A DNA stretch of 64,000 nucleotides from Strix aluco (GCF_031877795.1 NC_133935.1:87612748-87676747); one strand, 5' to 3'. Numbered from the stretch's first letter, positions 12,801 through 27,206 are shown. The notes: generated by a model from the sequence alone, not told the origin. Translations and numbers: made by a program.

Positions 12801-15800
12801 GAAGCTGCTTCTGCAATCATCCATCTCCCAAACTGCACAGCCCGGGAGCTGGCGCCGGCTGTTTCAGGTTGGTCACAGAGTCCTTTGTACCACCAATGCA
12901 GCTGAAAAAAAGGGTGGTAAAGCACATCAAAGACAGTACAGTATAACTAAAATACTGGGCTCAAAATCTGAATTTTCTGATTGTCCCCAGGTTAGGGGTT
13001 TTTTGGATCCCTTTCTGGATTCCAAGCACATTGATCCCTTTTCCTTATTTCATCCAGAGCTTTAGAGAATGGGCTCTAGAGGTGACACGGGGCGATTCTT
13101 GCCTTTTTCCAGCTGCAGGAAGTTGGGGTGGGAGGGAAGGTAGAGGAGCACAGATGTGCCACAGGCGACTACACAAACCACCTATTATTGATATAAGATG
13201 AAAAACGGGAGGTTATTTTTAACTTGCTTGTGGAGCAAGTGATAAATTATGGATGGAGCTGCATGAATATTTAGCAGCACGTAGCTGAAATGGGATACAT
13301 TAGACTTTCCTCTCTATTCCGTTTCTTTGAAAAAGACCGTATCTGGTTTTCTGTGGTGAATTCAGACTAAAACTATTTGCACCTCTCAATATCAAAGTGC
13401 TGGCACAAGGCAATTTCCCTTTCCTCACCTGGAAGGCTCTCGCCTTCTGCTCCCCAGACATTACAGGGGCCTGGAATTGCAGTACTGGGAGCCGGGTTTT
13501 GTTAAACAGTGTCTACTCTGTAACGTTTTGTTGTGAGTTACTACTTTTGATTATTTTTTTTTTTTTTTTTTTTTAATTTTTTCAGTGCTGCAGCTTTTCT
13601 GTAGTTCTCCCAAACCTGTCTTGAGATACGCAGCTGTACGGACCCTTAATAAAGTGAGTGTTTCCAAAACCCTCTAAACAAGCATAAATCTTTGAGCTTC
13701 AGAGGAGGCCAGACTTCAGTGCCTAATGCTGTGTTACCTAAAGTAGAGCGACTGCTCTGGTGATTACTGTATTTGGAAATACTCCATGCTGGAGAATTAC
13801 CTTTTCCATGCCAGATCTCACGGTGTGACAGAAATCTTTTCTACACTCAAGCTATTTTTGTTCATTTCTGGATCACAGGGCTATACCAAGCTGTGATTGG
13901 ATAACTTGTGAGCTTTCAGCTGTAAGGAAGCAGAGTTCCAGATGTTTAATACTACAAAAAGTGTGAATAGGACATGTGTGAAGGAGATAACATTCTGATT
14001 TCAAAGCTGCACACCGCAACGGAAGCAGTTTGTGACTGTCAAACCCATGAGCTGTAACTTACAGTTCATTTGAAACGCTGAAACAAAAGAACCTGAGCTT
14101 TGATGGCATCTTGCCAGCAGTCATATGATGTAGGTTTAGTTGCAATCCTTACAGAACAGAGCGGTAATTAGAAAAAATACAAATAAAAAATGGATTTAAT
14201 TCTTGCCCCATTGAAAACTTTGAGTTGTAGGATGTTATTACCCCCCCCGTATAATTTTGGAATCGTTTGCTTTACAGGTGGCCATGAAGCATCCATCTGC
14301 AGTCACCGCCTGCAACCTGGACCTGGAAAACCTCATCACTGACTCCAACCGCAGTATCGCTACCCTCGCCATCACCACGCTGCTGAAGACAGGCAGTGAG
14401 AGCAGTGTAGACAGGCTCATGAAACAGATCTCTTCCTTCGTGTCAGAAATATCAGATGAGTTTAAGGTGTGGCATTGGAGGCCTCTGCTCTTTCCAGCTG
14501 CAGGTTTTTCTCCCATTCTTGTTTTTATGAAGCTTTTCCCATTTGTTAATACTTCAGTGAGTTAGTCGGATAGAGCAAAGCCAGCTTGAAATTCCAAAGG
14601 TGTAGTCCTCTGCTTTCCAACTTAGACTCTGTCATTTCCTCCCATCACTCCAAGAAAGGATAAATGTCGTTTGTGGATTCCTGGCTCCTGTGCAGTGTCC
14701 TGCAAAACCTTGTACTGCCTTCTGGTTGCCTCTTTGGAGAGGAAGAGGGATTTTAACTCTTCTGATCAATTTGATACACAGTTAGGAAACAGTGTGAGCT
14801 GTAAATTTCTACCTAGTTTGTCAAATTTAATTGCTATGAACTGGGGTAATAACTTGGTTAAGGATGGTAGTTCACTTGTAGCTGTCCCTTTTACACCATG
14901 GAGTTACCTTGAGGAGCATAGCATGTCTCTACAAAGTCAATGTCCACTAGTGTACAGCGGTCTTAAGTTCTTGATTTTATGAGAAAAGGAAATAAGTATT
15001 AGGCAAGTTTAAAACTGCAAAGAGTTTTAATGACAAAATGCAACAAGTTAAGGTAGGCTTAGGTGAGGATCATCACTGGGCAGAAGGAGGGAGGGGAGGC
15101 CTTTGAATTAACGTAGTCTGTCCTAAATACAATCCCTCTAGCAGAGCCAGGTCTTGCAGCGTGCTAGCCCAGGGTTGTTAACACACTCACGCTGACAGTC
15201 CACTGCCTGGTTTTATCCTTCTACAGGAATTTAATCTACCAAGGTGACAACTTGAGATAGTGAGAAGCCTGTGTTTTTCATAGAAAAATAAATGCACATG
15301 ACTAACATCCTTCTCTGTCATTTTGCAGGTAGTGGTAGTACAGGCTATCAGTGCTTTGTGCCAGAAGTACCCGCGGAAGCACAGCGTCATGATGACCTTC
15401 CTCTCCAACATGCTCAGGGATGATGTATGTGTGAAACTTTCTTTGTGCAGTTATTGGCAGGTAGCTCTGATGATAGGAAGGGTCTCTTCTGTCATCTGTT
15501 GGTGCGCAGCAGTGATGGGGCCTGACTGATGGCCAAGACCTTGTTTATCTCGTGGGTCAGACCTGTCTGAAATGTGCTTATGAATTAGAGCCGGTACATC
15601 AAAACCTGGGCTGAAGAGGTGCTCAGATGATGTGCCTGTATGGGTCAGGGGGGACTGGGAAGACCCTGTTTGGTCATGCAGCACTCCTTCTCTTTTCTTT
15701 TTATGTACAAATGCTTGTTTTTCCTCAATGGAAAGAATTAATTGAAGCGTGAGGGGAACTGAGCAGCGCTGCGGTCTGAGCTCTGCCTGCCAGGTCAGTG

Positions 15801-18800
15801 TCCTTGATTTCCCTTTCCCAGGGTGGCTTTGAGTACAAGCGAGCCATTGTGGACTGTATAATCAGCATCATCGAGGAGAATCCTGAGAGTAAGGAATCAG
15901 GCTTGGCTCACCTCTGCGAGTTCATTGAAGACTGCGAACACACTGTCCTAGCCACAAAGATCCTGCACCTCCTCGGGAAAGAGGGGCCGAGGACTCCGTC
16001 CCCGTCCAAGTACATCCGCTTCATATTCAACAGGGTGGTGCTGGAGAACGAGGCTGTGAGGGCCGGTAAGTTCAGCTCAAATGCTTGATGGTTTCATATC
16101 TGAGCTCTGCTAGAAATTTCAAGCCCAAAACTGAGTTTGGGGATGAGAGGCGACGGTTGCTCCACAGGCACTGTGAAGAGCTAGATCTTTGTACATTAGC
16201 TATAATTTTTTTTATCCTGCAGTGTGTTTAAACTCCTCATATCATCTTAGCATCAGCCCTTGGTGGTCCTGCTTCACAGAACATAAGCAATATATTAGCT
16301 TCTAGTCCCTTCTTTGTATGTCTCCTAGAAGGCAGGAGGTAATACATGAGGAGGGGATGCTGCTAGTTCCCTATTTAACAGAATTGTCTGCTATAGTCTA
16401 TCATCTCCATGGAAATCTCCCCCCACAAGACAAGGATTCTTCCTTGGAAGCATGTTGCAGACTGATAATTCCTTCCTGTGGAGCCTTTACAACAAACCCT
16501 TTAGGGTGTTCAGCCTATTTTCATGCTTGAGGCTTGAATTTGGAGGGATGTCAGCATCAGCTTGATCTCCTGCCTGTTAGAAGAGGAAGTACTACTGGGA
16601 GAGAGGAAGCAAAACAAGCTCACAAATATAGTATGATCCAGATTGCATTTGATTTTTGGTCACAGTTTCCTAATTGTGACCTAGGAGCACATGAAGAGCA
16701 CCCCCCAGAGAGCGTACACTGTCTAGAAACTTTGTCATTGTGAAAACATGGATTCTTTTTTAACTGCCAAGGCCATAAGCTTGTACATCCTTATAGAGCT
16801 TTTTCTTCTTTCTATACATGGAATTTCTTCAAGCTGATGCTGAGCTGAAATGAGATTAGTTTGGGCAGGCAGCTCTGAGTGGTTGCTGAGGGGTTTCAAC
16901 TCCTTACAAAGTCACAGGGTGCAGTCTGGCCCTGGTTGCCACTGGACACTCCTCACCCTTGTGTGTGGAAAACAGATTTCTCTGGGGGTGTGAGCTACAG
17001 CTAATGGCAGAGGGGCCAATAACTGCAGTGAGCTGTGGAGCTTGAACTAACCTTATCTGATAGAGAGTTCTCTCAGAACAGAGTTGCAGGGCTGTTAAGC
17101 TGATCTTGTTCTGTTTTTCCCTGCCACAAAACTATTTCCGTTTGAGAACATAGAAGTAGTTTAGTCTTTCCATAACTAGAAGGTTTATGGTGTGGAAGTG
17201 AAACTGTGTAAATTGGAACTTCAGGACAATGGTACTCACAGTGCTTTGAATCTGACTGTGAGAATGTATTTGCCTGTCGCTTGAGCACCTCTGAGATCTT
17301 CCCATTTTCTTCTCTAGCTGCTGTAAGTGCGCTAGCAAAGTTTGGTGCCCAGAACGAGAATCTTCTTCCGAGCATCTTGGTGCTTTTGCAAAGGTGAGTG
17401 GGTATGCCTGGGCATGTGCTGAGTTTGTTGGTGACACTGGGTGGTCTGGCTCCACAGAAGCAAGGTCAGACTGGGTCAGAACTTGCACTGGGGTTGTCAG
17501 GTGAGGAGTCGGGAGATGGCTGGTTGTCTTCTGTCTTTCCTTCCTGGCTGGAGGGAGCGCAGCACTGCTGGAGACAAGCAAATGAAAGATATGATTAATC
17601 ATGAAAATGTCTAATGGTAATTGACAGTGTGGATTGCTAGCCAGCTGAACAGGAGCCAGCAGTGTGCCCAGGTGGCCAAGAAGGCCAATGGTATCCTGGC
17701 TTGTATCAGCAATAGCTTGGCCAGCAGGGACACGGAAGGGATCTGACCCCTGTGCTTGGCACTGGTGAGGCCGCCCCTTGATGAGTGGGTTCAGTTTTGG
17801 GCCCCTCACTCCAAAAAGGCCATTGAATGACTCGAGCGTGTCCAGAGAAGGGCAACGGAGCTGGTGCAGGGTCTGGAGCACAGGTGTGATGGGGAGCGGC
17901 TGAGGGAACTGGGGGGGTTTAGTGTGGAGAAGAGGAGGCTGAGGGGAGACCTCATGGCCCTCTGCAACTCCCTGAAAGGAGGGTGCAGAGAGGGGGGATG
18001 AGTCTCCTGAGCCAAGGAACCAGCGGCAGGCCAAGAGGGAATGGCCTCAAGCTGCGCCAGGGCAGGGTCAGACTGGCTCTTAGGAAGGATTTCTTTGCAG
18101 AAGGGGTTGTTGGGCGTTGGAATGGGCTGCCCAGGGCAGGGGGGGAGTCCCCATCCCTGGAGGGGTTGAAGAGTCGGGTTGACCCAGCGCTGAGGGATCT
18201 GGTGGAGTTGGGAACAGTGTGAGGTTCATGGTTGGACTGGAGGATCTTCAAGGTCTTTTCCAACTGAGATGATTCTATGATTCTGTAATCTGGTCTGAAA
18301 ACATTCCTCAGTGGGTAATAAATCTGCAGTAGTTTAGTACTTTTTTTGCATCCCTTGAAGCAAGAAAATGTATTTCCATGTTACTCATAAATAGCTTCTG
18401 TGTACGGTTGAGTAGTGATCTCAGGTGTTACCACTTCGCAGGTTCGTGTCTCTTGTTAAAACCATTCAGCCTCCTTAAATTGTCGGTACCATAAATACCA
18501 TGTTCTTCATTTCTCTTGTCACTACGGTGTAAACCTGTGCCATGTCTGGCTTCTGTGGGGAGAAGAATAATTCAGATTATGAACTGCTTGAGCAGAAGGC
18601 AACCTCAATGTACGCGCAAGCGAATTACAACTGTGAGAAGTGACTTGAGCAATGTGGGGAGGGAGGGAAGTTGCCAGGAAGGAGAGGGACTCTCTCTATA
18701 TAAACCACTTGCTATAGTTGAAAAACTCGAGCACACAGCCGTTTTTTCAGGCTGAAATAGAAAGCACCCTTAACATGTTTATTTTTGTAATCTGTCTGTT

Positions 18801-21800
18801 TCTTCTGCTTTTGTTCTATTGTGGAAGAATGCTTTAAAAAAAAAAGGAAAGGTGCAACCATATGGTGCCTATTGGAATTACTAGCCATAAAATGCAGGTG
18901 TATATTTTATAATTTAGCAAGGGTGCATGGTGTTAGCAATTCACATACACACCTCCTTTAATCTTAGTTTTCTGATGTGACGCTTGCATATAAACTTCAA
19001 TTACTGTGTTGTACGAACACCTTTTTTGCATAATTTGGAAATCTATTGAGGGAGCTCAGACTCTCATTGCAGTATCGAGTCCAATCTTTTTGGTGCTGTT
19101 TTTAGCACTGAGCTGGCTGACTGCTGTCCTCTTGTTCCCCAAAACAGATGCATGATGGACAGTGATGACGAAGTTCGGGACAGAGCAACGTTCTACTTGA
19201 ACGTACTGCAGCAGAGACAGATAGCACTGAATGCTGCCTATATTTTTAACGGTCAGTAATAAAAAAGAAAGAAGCCTGAGCTGTTATTTCACATCCTGTG
19301 TTACGGGTGGGCTTTGCTGCTGTAAGAATAGTTTTCTGTAGTGTAACTTGAGTCAGAATAACTAGAAAGGACAGAACTGTGTGGTTTTTCTGGCCCAAGC
19401 CTGCAAACCTGCAAAGCACTTGTGCTAACTGAGAATGGCAGATTTAGCAAAATATGGGAAGAATTTTCTAGGAAGTGGAGCAGGAGTATGGGTTGGACTT
19501 TTTTTATCATTGCCTCTTCCTTCACTTGAGCAATTTTCTTAATCTTTCCTCCGCCTCCTCCATTATAAAATGAGGATGGCAATCTTGTTGCCAGAATGGG
19601 CTATAAAAATGTTTTATGGCTTGTAGTTGAAAGTTCATGCAAGCAGAATATTTAACATATTTAAGACTATTGCAAGAGGACTTTTCCTGAGTGGACTGCT
19701 TAGACTGCAGTACCTTCTGGAATGGCAACTTCCTGTGTCATCTTCAGAGCAGTTTTTTTATTCTATCCAGTATCTTGAAGTACTTAGCATGTGTGTTTTG
19801 TGTTTACTGAGAAATTTAAGTGCTTCTACCAGCTTTTTATTAGCCAAAGTCCAAACCATATCTATCTAGCTGATAGATTCCTCACTAGAGCTTTTCTCTG
19901 CAGCGTGAACCAACAGACAGACTACAGAGAAGAGCTGTTTAAATAATATTCCTGGTTTATATCTTAAGAGGGAGGTAATGAGACACAGATAAGTTTTTTT
20001 CAGACTCTGCCATCTTACTGCTTTTGGTGCAGTGGGCAAGCCAAAATTTGCACTGTTCGTTTGGGAAGCCTGTATCATAGTGCCTGGAGGCCTCTGGCAG
20101 TTGCTGCTATTAAAATTTTTTCTACCTGTGCTTCTGCTTTGCAGGGTTGACCGTCTCTGTTCCTGGGATGGAGAAAGCCCTGCACCAGTATACCCTGGAG
20201 CCTTCTGACAAACCTTTTGATATGAAAACAGTTCCACTGGCTACTGCACCAATCTTTGAACAGAAAGCAGGTAACACTCAGGCTTCATTTAAATAAGCTG
20301 TAGGTGCAGCTCTAAGCGTTCAGGTTGCCATAATGACACTTGATGTCTGTAAACTGGCTGCCATCCTCGTAGGGTCAGGCCAAGACTGGAGGTGGCTCAG
20401 CCCCCCAGGTTACGATGTCACTGGCTTTGCAGAAGCAAGCCTACCCAGTCCTTCACAGATAAAGGAAGACAGCCTTCTTCCAAAGAAATATGGATTGGCA
20501 AGAATGTCATTATTTCTTTTGTTGATCTTGTTTCCAGAGAGGAGTTTGTACATAATCAGAATTTATTAGTTCATAAATATTTGAAAATAGTACATTCCAG
20601 AAGCGCTTAGTCACTTTACTGGCTTTCTTCCATGTTCTTGCGCAATTCTTGCATTTTGACTTTGTGCAACTTTTTAAGAAAAGGTTTGTTTTGTTTTGTT
20701 TTTCCCCTTGTTCTTCCAGCTCTTTTGCTGGCTATTCTGGACTAAAGTGTGGTTTCTTCATCATTACTCAAACATCTCTCCTCTTCTTTCCTTACAATCC
20801 AATACTGTCTTGCAGAAAAGATATTTTAGTGTGTGTGTGTGAGGAACCAGTCTGGCAATGGTTTGCAGCAGAATGTGTGAAACACTACAAGTTAAGGAAT
20901 TTCTAGTGGAAATAGAACAACATTTGAAACTCCTGCATGGTGTAGTTGACAGCACAATATCTTTGCTTTTTTTCATCACAGAGATTGCCCTAGTGACCAG
21001 CAAGCCTGAGAAAGTTGCTCCTTCACGTCAGGACATATTTCAAGGTAGGAGAGAAGATCAGTGGGTCTCCAGCGCTTGAATTGTTGGGAGGATTGGCCAC
21101 AGGTCTGTGGCCAATAAACAAGGCTGTCACTAAGTGTCTGTCATCTTCTTTTCCTTTCTGTGCAGAACAACTGGCAGCCATTCCAGAGTTTAAGAACTTG
21201 GGTCTGTTATTCAAGTCTTCAGAACCAGTGCAGCTCACAGAAGCGGAAACAGAGTATTTTGTTCGTTGTATTAAACACGTGTTCACAAATCACATCGTTT
21301 TCCAGGTGAGAGACGTTACGTGCTTTTGCCAGGGTGCAATAGGAGTTGGGCCTTAATGATGCCTGGGTGTAGTGTAAGCAGTGTTGTTGCTCTGCCCTGG
21401 AGAGGACAGCTTCTCTGAAGGGATTTGCAAGGTTGAGTTAAGAGGGCGTGTGCCACTTGCCTCAACAGTTAAAAAAGGATGGGGGTTATGATCCCATCTG
21501 TTAAAGAATTCCAGTGAAATTGGAGGGAAAAGCTGTTCAGTGAGAACAGCAGGCTTGATCAAATGTGCAGGATGTATGCTGTGGACTATTGTAGCTGATT
21601 TGGGGGAAAATTCTTGATTAGAATTGTTTCTTCTATGTTCAAGTCCTTTTCAATTTCTTCTTTTGCAGTTTGATTGCACAAACACATTAAATGATCAGCT
21701 GTTAGAGAGAGTCACTGTGCAGATGGAGCCGTCAGACGCTTACGACGTGATCTGTTGCATCCCAGCGCCCAGCCTGGCTTACAACCAGCCGGGCATGTGT

Positions 21801-24800
21801 TACACCCTTGTCCAGATTCCCCAGGATGACCCCACTGCAGGTATCTGCTGGGAGGGAGTAGTTCTGCATGACAAATCCCTCAAATGAAACTTTTGGAGAA
21901 CACATAATAAAATGTTTAGGGTGTGAGATTTGGCAAGGGCATACTGAGATTCTAGCACGGTTTTTTCCTCATGTGTGACATGCTGGTTTTTCTATAGAAC
22001 CTGTGTTTGTGCAAAATAGTATACATGCTTTTTACAAAATAATACATGCACTTTTAAAATAATGAGTGGTATTGGGTGATTAAAAATGGGATGTTAAAGA
22101 AGATTGGAGAGCATGCAGGTAAGAGAGGAAACAGAATTTACTACCTTGAATCAGTGACAGGAGCACATTTGAAAACACTGGTGTTTGTTGGTAGTATTCA
22201 AGAACAACATCAGTAAAAGGAAAATGCAAATGGAAAAAAAAATTAGTAGTTTGGGCCTCTACATATTTGATGAGTGCAATTTTTCCTCTCTTTAGAGATT
22301 TAGAAACAGCTATGAAGGGTAGAAATAAGGGATATTCTTGGGCATAAAACTTCCCTTTCTTACTTCTATTATTCACACTTAAAAAGAAACTCCATTGGAT
22401 TTGCAGTTGGTTTAAGATGACTCAGGTTGTCAGCAGGGTGGATTTCTTGGTTATTGCTTTAATACCAGGAAAGATTAGAACTAGTCCAAATTCCCTGAAC
22501 TGTGGTTTTGGATCGTAATCCACTTGTCAGAAACCCTTGCAGAGTTTCTCCTGGTAGCTAATGCTGAGTGGATCTCGCCGCAGCACTCTGCGAGTCAGTG
22601 AGCCTGTGCTTGTTACACTATGGCATACTCCCGAGATCCTCCTTTGGCCCCTGTCTTAAAGTCTGGAGGGAGATTTTATAAGAAGTTGCACAGTGCTCTG
22701 ACCATGGCCACGTCTGTATCTTCTGGGGCAAAGCTAATGTACGTTCTTTCCGGTCTCTCTTCGGGAAGCGAGGGCTCAAGCAGAAGAAATTGCACCACTA
22801 ACCTATACAGGCTTTTTCTTTCCTCCCTCAGTTGCTTGTACTTTCAGTTGCACAATGAAGTTCACTGTTCGAGACTGTGACCCAAACACAGGCGTGCCAG
22901 AAGAAGATGGCTATGACGATGAATATGTGGTAAGTTCAGGACTTGTTGGGTCTTTTTTTTTCTTGTCACTGATTCTGAATACACATGGCCATTGGGCTGA
23001 CAGTTTCCTTCCAGATCTGAAACCAGTAGGAGAGAATGACAGGCCTGCCTGAAACTCCGTTTTCAAAATGCTGTAGTTGTAACTTTAGATCCTTCCCCAA
23101 AACCTTTCTTCTGCCAAAAGTTAGTTTAGCTTTAGTGCTCTGTGGAGATAAGATTTGTGGGGACAGACAGGAAGGAAGGAAGAACTTCCAGTCTGTTTTC
23201 AGAACTGTGGCCCAATCTTTCCCCCCCAAGCATTTGCACTTCTGTTTATTGTGTTTGTGTTCTCAATCACTGAAATACAAGTCAGATCTCAGGAAAGTGC
23301 CTGTCTTTTGGGCTTGGAGGAAGTAAAGGCTCCTTCTGGATTCTGAAAAATCTCTCCTCAGATGCCCAGTATGGGTTTAAAATGGCTTTAACTCACAAAG
23401 TGACTGCCCCATTTTCTGCGCTTCTTTGGTCTCACAGATGTTTTTGTGTAAATGTTTTTAAGTTTTACAGATGACCACCATAAATACTGTTTTTCCTCTC
23501 TGCTTTTTAGATGCTATTGTGTGCTTCTGAAATTAAAGCCAGGCGTGCCAGAGTCGTCTTGGCAAAACGCTGCTGTCTCTCTTTGTCTGTCTTTTTCTTT
23601 CTAAGATGAGGATCATTTCTGTAACTGGCAGCTGAAAAATCTCCCTTGCTTTTCTGTCAGTTGGAAGATTTGGAGGTGACCGTGTCTGATCATATTCAGA
23701 AGGTTTTAAAGCCTAACTTCGCAGCTGCGTGGGAAGAAGTGGGAGATGACTTTGAGAAAGAAGAAACCTTTGCACTTAGTTCGATTAAAACCCTTGATGG
23801 TGAGATGATCTCTCCTCATTTATTGGTGACCCACATAGTAATCCTCATAAATCTGCCATGCTGAGGATATATTTAGTGTGGTAGGAGGAGAATTTGGTGC
23901 CCTCCGTCGTGGCATTATGTCCCAGCAGCAAGTTTTTGTGTTGCAATGTTGGGATTACCGTGAGTGGAAGGTTGGCAGTGCTCTTGCTTGAGGCTGGTTG
24001 AAGGTCGGGCTGCATTCCTGGGCTGTTAAAACAGCAGGAGGGATGTGGCAAGTAGGTGTGTTGGTGGGGCTGCAATCAAGGTAATGAATTAAAATGGTTA
24101 ATGGGTGCTTAGAGAATGTCTTTAATTGCAAACTAGCTCTGACAGAAAGCCTGGCACCAACCTGGAGGTCATTTTCTTTTTCAATCTCTAATGCAGAAGC
24201 TGTCAATAACATCATCAAGTTCTTGGGCATGCAGCCTTGTGAGAGATCAGATAAAGTGCCAGAGAACAAAAATTCTCACACGCTCTACTTAGCTGGTAAG
24301 TATTCACACTACTGAACTCGATGTTTCCGTGTCCCCACAGATTTTTACTAATGAAGGGAAACGGGTTAGGACCTTCTGCTCTTATTTCAGAGGTTTTTTT
24401 CTCTGTAGAAAGCTGAGGTGAACCAGCGAGTTGAATGCAGCTGGTGCTAACTTGGAACCCGCTGTCGCGGGTGTACTCAGACTAGGCTGTGTCTCTTGGA
24501 ATTGAGGTATTTTATTTAAGGGAATAGTAGTGAATCTTCTGAATGAAGAACTTCCAGAGCAGACACGTAACAAAACTCCTTGCCTGAGGTTATCTCAGAA
24601 GGGGGTTCCTAGGACCATCTTGTTTTCAAGTTCCTATCACTAGACACACATCCTGAATTGGCCCACAGTACCCACAAGTTCTTGTTTGGTGCCTGTGGTC
24701 CAAGCTTACAGTTTTGTGCAATCCCTGGCAGTGAAGTGCTCTACAAAACTTTGCTGCAGTTATTAAAACAAAACCGCCGTGAGCGTGACAGAAGAGTCAG

Positions 24801-25420
24801 ATCTTAATTTATTTCAGAGGTAGAATTGGTAACCCCGGGTCTGTCTGTGTAGTGGTGTTGAAGTAGGACTGGAGGTGGCTTGACTTGGGCTCTGAATTAC
24901 CTCCAGGAGCGCCGCTTCCAAGCCCACTAGTAGAAGTGTAGGAGGATTATTCCTCCCTTAACGGCGAGGGCACAGCAGAATTACGGTATGTGTTGCCTTC
25001 TCAAACCAGAAGCGAGCTTCAGCTAGCCACTTTCTGGTTTCTACCTATTTAAATCAGCCTAGCCCTCCAGCAGGTCTGTTTCATTAGGACAGTATATGTT
25101 ATCATCAGTCTTGACCTCAAGAGCTCAGGGGATTTTTGGGATTTGGGGTTTTTTTTGTCATTTTCCCCCTCTCTGCAACTGGCCGTAGGCTGAATCTGTC
25201 TTGGACTCACCAAGTTGTTGGCTCCTGGGTTAGGCCTAGATCACTGAGCCACTCTTAAAGTAATCTCTGAACTGTTGCTTTGTCCCCAGGTGTATACAGA
25301 GGCGGCTGCGACGTGCTGGTGAGGTCCAGGCTTGCGCTAGGAGACGGGGTCACCATGCAGGTGACAGTTAGGAGCAAGGAAGAAACGCCCGTAGATGTCA
25401 TCCTGGCTTCCGTAGGCTGA
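3851..25420 (+). CDS. COPG2: coatomer subunit gamma-2
   Basis: Gamma subunit of the COPI coat, which carries retrograde Golgi-to-ER and intra-Golgi traffic; it forms the adaptor part of coatomer with beta, delta and zeta. Coding exons: 3851-3887, 5075-5127, 5879-5959, 6852-6923, 8097-8176, 9010-9085, 9515-9607, 10754-10840, 11889-12046, 12734-12867, 13586-13653, 14278-14466, 15329-15424, 15822-16065, 17318-17393, 19148-19251, 20145-20270, 20982-21044, 21166-21305, 21669-21840, 22832-22929, 23661-23799, 24197-24295, 25290-25420. All junctions are GT-AG and in phase, giving 871 aa, the human COPG2 length. The N-terminus [20 protein letters not shown] and residues such as [18 protein letters not shown] match COPG2 rather than COPG1. 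An adaptin-like helical trunk fills about residues 20-540, and the appendage domain about 610-871. It converges with MEST, and intron 15 holds a CR1. It looks intact. Confidence 0.98.
17630..18286 (+). repeat. CR1 LINE in COPG2 intron 15 (young subfamily)
   Basis: Sense-oriented, 5'-truncated CR1 of about 655 bp ending in GATTCTATGATTCTG at about 18286. It includes part of the reverse-transcriptase C-terminal region (CAGTTTTGGGCCCCTCACTC around 17791) and the 3' UTR. The 3' 250 bp are almost identical to the copies at 3185, 28690, 52746 and 56393. It lies between COPG2 exons 15 and 16, far from both splice sites. The long minus-strand open frame across it is a chance antisense frame. Confidence 0.93.
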
Positions 25421-25731
25421 GTCTTACAGCACGTCGACTGTGGTGGAAACCTCCTCTGCAAGCACTGGTTGGGTATTTTACCAGATATCAAGCAGCCTGT
25501 CTGTCCTTCTGCATGTAGTTTTTATTCCTCAATTTGGTAAATATTTTGTATGATGTTACAGTAGTGGCAATAGTGACTGGCTGGTGCTGAGCCTTTCCCT
25601 TGTCCCTTCCCTCGTTGTCACTTACACATTCCCGTCTAACTTATTGCATCTCTGGCCACTTGCAGTAGAGCAGGGAAGATAAAAGATGCAGGTGGTAAGA
25701 AAATGGAATCAGACTTTTGTCAAAACTGATT

Positions 25732-25737
25732 TTTATT
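25732..25737 (-). promoter_or_regulatory. MEST poly(A) signal (inferred)
   Basis: TTTATT on the + strand, i.e. AATAAA on the minus strand, about 1.47 kb downstream of the MEST stop. It gives a 3' UTR of roughly the length known for mammalian MEST. It lies 7 bp from the COPG2 AATAAA on the opposite strand. An earlier signal cannot be ruled out. Confidence 0.5.
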
Positions 25738-25744
25738 AACAGAA

Positions 25745-25794
25745 AATAAACACTGGTCCAAGTGGTGGAATTCATATGAATTACTGTTAATAAA
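25745..25794 (+). promoter_or_regulatory. COPG2 poly(A) signals
   Basis: Two AATAAA hexamers, at 25745-25750 and 25789-25794, some 325-370 bp after the COPG2 stop codon. Use of either puts the COPG2 3' end inside the predicted end of the convergent MEST transcript. Confidence 0.65.
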
Positions 25795-27206
25795 ATAGAA
25801 ATTTTTTGTTCTAATTCTGTCTGCTTCAGTACAGAAAAAATAGCCCATAATGGCTGTTTACTCAGCAGAAGCCCCTTATTCCTAAAGGGATGCTATAAAA
25901 TTTCAAACATAAGCAGTTAAAAAACACACAAAACCTGCAGAGTCTGCCAACCTGCAAATTTACAATAGCTTCATGATTGTCTCCTCTCTTCTGTACAGAA
26001 AAATCAATGTACAGAGAGAGAGATTAAACTTCCCCTATCAAGGCATTTTCAGTTCTCTGAGCCTTATGTCAGATAATCCCAAACAACAGGGCAGCTTCTT
26101 CCTGGGCTCAAAGACGTGAAACATCCTGTATCAAAAGTTGGGAAGAGAAGGGGAAGGAGGGACCTTGCGGTGACTTCTTGTGAGGGAAGTTCTGCATCTC
26201 TCTGATGAACTGGGTGTTTCTTAATTATCAAATCAGGGTGAGGAAGGAAGGCAGGAATACTATTTTAATGCTAATTTACACACCCATCCCAGATCCCTGT
26301 GGCTGGCGTAGCTATTGCTCAGAAGAACAGCTTGGCTTTTGCTAGTGCCAGTGTTATATATTCAGCTTGCTCTAGTGAAACAGGGACGAGCCTGCCCTGG
26401 TAGAACTCGCTACAGCCGAGCTTCAGCGAAGCTCCTGAGGTAATAACACCCCTGGGACTGTCGGTGAGCAGCTCTGCTTGCTGAAAATTAGAGAAATGCA
26501 GGAAGTGAGGTTTAGAGCTTGCCTTTGGGTAACTGGCCATTAAAAAGAGATTACTGAAGACCTAATGACTGCTTAAATGCCCCTTTAGGGGTGCAGAGCA
26601 TCATTGCCTGTATTTTGAGGGATTACAGATCCAGCTCTCCTGCTGTATTTAGTGTAGGCAAACTCAGTTTTAAATTCTTCAGTCCTGCCAAGCTGGCCAA
26701 GTATTACAACACTTAGCAGAGGGATATCATTTCAACTGCCTGCACAGCAACTCAAAAAACAGACCGGCATCCATCTTGGGAATATGTGCATCAACCCGTG
26801 GCTGCTAGTGGTCCTGTTTTACCTGTGGTGTGCAGCGTAGCCTGGCCATGAAGGCAAGAAAGAATTCTGGGGCTGATATATGTGCTCTGCCTCCCCTCAG
26901 GTGCCCCTGTTTTCCCTTGAGCCCTCCTGGCTCTAAAGATAGAGACAGGCTGCTCGAGAAGCAAGAGCGCAGGGCTGGAAGAGCTGTCAGCATCCTGTAA
27001 CTCTGTTTAGGCCGACAGTTTTGTCCGTGCCTTCCCTGCAGGCTGTTTTATGGTGCTCAAAGGATTTAACTGCAAAAATGCAGCAGTTTGGCAGCCAGAG
27101 ATTAGGGTGTTAGTGCAGAGTGTTGGATCTGGAGATAAAATTAAGGTTTCTTCCTGCCCACAAAGCCTGATTTGTAAACAGAGAGCGAGAACCGAGCTGC
27201 AGCAGC

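Noticed and set aside
17132-18034. 300-aa minus-strand open frame
   Set aside because: It lies antisense to the CR1 in COPG2 intron 15 and overlaps COPG2 exon 15. It has no family resemblance and its proline/serine-rich composition comes from the repeat.
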